From NCBI GenBank assembly GCA_905214345.1, contig CAJMLV010000057.1, forward strand, positions 1-14,383: a stretch of 14,383 nt of DNA, read 5' to 3'. The translations under genes and the position numbers were made by a program. The stretch comes from an uncultured bacterium (GTDB lineage: Bacteria; Bacillota; Clostridia; Oscillospirales; Ruminococcaceae). Numbering within the stretch: the first letter of the stretch is position 1; each line of letters opens with the position of its first letter. Below the pieces are notes generated by a model. It did not search any database. It was not told the origin of the DNA and worked only from the letters and a program-made list of their open reading frames with translations. Of this stretch, positions 12,734 through 14,383 are shown one piece after another.

Positions 12734-14383
12734 TTGAGACCTGTACGGATTCTGGCGATCGCACCTTATGAAGGCATCGCCAGCCTGGTACGCCAGGCCG
12801 CCCAAAAGCGCGACGGTGTGGACGTCACCGTTCTGGTGGGAGACCTGGAGACAGGCGCCCGGCTGGCGGAACAGCACACAAAGGAGCAAGACTATGACGT
12901 CATCCTTTCCCGCGGCGGCACCGCTGAGCTGATCCAGGACCGGTGCGACCTGCATGTGGTGGATATTCCCCTTTCGGTCTATGACATCCTGCGTTCCATC
13001 AAGCTGGCGGAAAATCACAACTGCAAATATGCGGTGATCGGGTTCCCCGCCATCACCCGCAACGCCACCTTCCTGTGCGAGGTCCTGCGCTACGATGTGG
13101 GCATCCACACCATCCACAACGAACGGGAAGCCCGGGCGGTGCTGCAGTCCCTGAAAGAAGAAGGCTGCCAGATGATCCTGTGCGATGTGGTGACCAATTC
13201 TCTGGCACAGGAGTACAATCTCCCCGCCATCCTGATCACCTCCGGCATAGAGAGCGTGGAAGCCGCCCTGGACCTGGCCATTCAGGAAGGAGCCGCCCAC
13301 CGCAGCGCCATGATGCAGACCAGCTTTTTCCGCAGCATCGTGCAGGCACTTCCGCTGGATACCATTGTATATAATGAGGCCGGCGAGGTCGCCTTCAGCG
13401 CGGCGGGAGAGCACCTGCCCGGCGCCGTTCTGCAAAAAGCCCACAGCGCAGCCGCCGCCACCCGGGACGGGCAGCCCCACAAAAGCTGTGTGGAAGCCGA
13501 CCTGCACCGCTATACCATCCAGGCTGTGCCCATCCGCACCAACGACGAAAACTATCGGGTAGCCTGCATCAAGACCAGTCCCCTGCCCTATTCCTTGCAG
13601 AAATACGGCATCTGCTGGACCGACCGCCAGGAAGCCGCCGACACCTTTTTCGACAGCTTTTTCGGTATTACCGAACCATTTGCCGCTTCCAACTTTACCC
13701 TGGAACAGTATCTGAAAAGCAGCCAGCCGCTGGTGATCTTCGGGGAACCGGGCACCGCCAAGATGCAGATCGCCCAGATGATCTACACCAAAAGTTCCCT
13801 GGCCAACGGGCCCATGGTGCAGATCGACTGCGCCAAACTCATGAAAAACGGCTGGGATTACCTGATGGAAAACGACCATTCTCCCCTGATGGAGAGCGGC
13901 GCCACCCTGTGTTTTGACCACATCACCTCCCTGAGCGAGGAACAGTTCAGCGAGTTGTTCTCCACCGTGCGGGACCTGCACACCCACAAGCGCAACCGCC
14001 TTTTGTTCCTGGCCAGCTGCGGTCCCGACGCTCAGCTGCCCCCCTGCTACCCCCGGCTCATCGACATGCTGACCTGCCTGACGCTGTTCATGCCGCCCCT
14101 GCGCAGCCACCTGGAGGACATTCCCCGGCTGGCCAGCCTGTACATCAGCACGCTGAATATGCAGGTAGCCCGGGCGGTGATCGGGTTCGAGCCGGAAGCC
14201 GCCCTGAAGATGAAAGACTACACCTGGCCCGGCAACTACGACCAGTTCCACCGCTTGCTGGATGAACTGGTGATGATCACCGACACCCCCTACATTTCCA
14301 CCCAGCATGTGGAACGGATTCTGGCCCGGGAACACACCCTGTACCCCGACCCCGCCGTGGAAAAATCCGAGATCCCCACCGAC
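12734..14383 (+). CDS. PrpR-N domain transcriptional regulator with degenerate sigma-54 AAA+ domain, 3' end outside window
   Basis: The TTG at 12734 is chosen because GGAGGT (12721-12726) lies 7 bases upstream; 550 codons are visible and the frame is open at the window edge. Residues 1-190 match the PrpR N-terminal sensor domain (VILSRGGTAELIQ at 56-68, VVDIPLSVYDILRSI at 75-89). Residues 195-290 look PAS-like (LDTIVYNEAGEVAFSAAG). Residues about 315-535 align with sigma-54 activator AAA+ domains but have lost key parts: Walker A is GEPGTAKM (337-344), the GAFTGA loop is absent between DCAKL and ESGATL, Walker B is TLCFDHI with the glutamate replaced, and the sensor II GNVREL is GNYDQF. A C-terminal helix-turn-helix probably follows beyond the window. 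It most likely senses an acid-sugar metabolite and controls the divergent operon without sigma-54. The family is secure; the mechanism is inferred. Confidence 0.88.
   Translation, partial: MRPVRILAIAPYEGIASLVRQAAQKRDGVDVTVLVGDLETGARLAEQHTKEQDYDVILSRGGTAELIQDRCDLHVVDIPLSVYDILRSIKLAENHNCKYAVIGFPAITRNATFLCEVLRYDVGIHTIHNEREARAVLQSLKEEGCQMILCDVVTNSLAQEYNLPAILITSGIESVEAALDLAIQEGAAHRSAMMQTSFFRSIVQALPLDTIVYNEAGEVAFSAAGEHLPGAVLQKAHSAAAATRDGQPHKSCVEADLHRYTIQAVPIRTNDENYRVACIKTSPLPYSLQKYGICWTDRQEAADTFFDSFFGITEPFAASNFTLEQYLKSSQPLVIFGEPGTAKMQIAQMIYTKSSLANGPMVQIDCAKLMKNGWDYLMENDHSPLMESGATLCFDHITSLSEEQFSELFSTVRDLHTHKRNRLLFLASCGPDAQLPPCYPRLIDMLTCLTLFMPPLRSHLEDIPRLASLYISTLNMQVARAVIGFEPEAALKMKDYTWPGNYDQFHRLLDELVMITDTPYISTQHVERILAREHTLYPDPAVEKSEIPTD

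Noticed and set aside
12701..14335. A 544-codon minus-strand frame over the regulator.
   Set aside because: It is an antisense shadow; the plus frame has clear PrpR-N and AAA+ motifs, a ribosome site and a promoter.

Overview
The window looks like chromosome from a GC-rich anaerobic Firmicute, most likely a gut Clostridia member of the Oscillospiraceae type. This is inferred from strong AAGGAGG-type ribosome binding sites on almost every gene, GC-rich coding with C/G third positions against AT-rich promoter DNA, lipoprotein solute-binding proteins, an LplABC-type sugar importer without its own ATPase, and a PrpR-N regulator beside a DUF1537 kinase. No rRNA, tRNA, CRISPR array, transposase or phage gene was seen. 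Species cannot be fixed from the sequence alone.

Layout. (1) 2-334 (+) is the end of a TRAP-type solute-binding protein gene, closed by a clean rho-independent terminator (380-416). (2) 615-3108 (+) is a TRAP transporter operon, dctP-dctQ-dctM. The dctQ reading frame has no properly placed start, and dctM stops after 256 residues, well short of the usual length of about 425. A perfect 14-bp hairpin (3146-3179) ends the operon and can also serve the convergent operon. (3) 12484-3311 (-) is one long co-directional operon of eight genes. In transcription order it encodes a four-carbon acid-sugar kinase (DUF1537), an iron-dependent alcohol dehydrogenase, a DapA-family aldolase/lyase, a PdxA2-type 4-phospho-acid dehydrogenase, an ABC lipoprotein (split by a one-base insertion in a G6/C6 run), two CUT1 permeases and a cytoplasmic sialidase-fold beta-propeller protein. 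(4) 12734-14383 (+) is a divergently transcribed PrpR-N regulator that runs off the window.

How the genes may fit together. The importer would bring in an oligosaccharide or glycoside, and the propeller protein would act on it in the cytoplasm. The alcohol dehydrogenase, aldolase, kinase and PdxA2 would carry an acid-sugar product into central metabolism. Kinase plus PdxA2 matches the known tetronate route (acid + ATP to 4-phospho-acid, then oxidative decarboxylation to dihydroxyacetone phosphate). The TRAP transporter could import the free acid, but that link rests only on neighbourhood.

The most distinctive points are: the pairing of a tetronate-type module with an oligosaccharide importer and a propeller protein; a regulator whose sigma-54 AAA+ domain has lost the GAFTGA loop, an intact Walker A, the Walker B glutamate and the sensor II arginine, next to good sigma-70-type divergent promoters; repeated GTTTC/GAAAC motifs in the shared promoter region; and three damaged transporter genes in one window, which may be real decay or assembly error.
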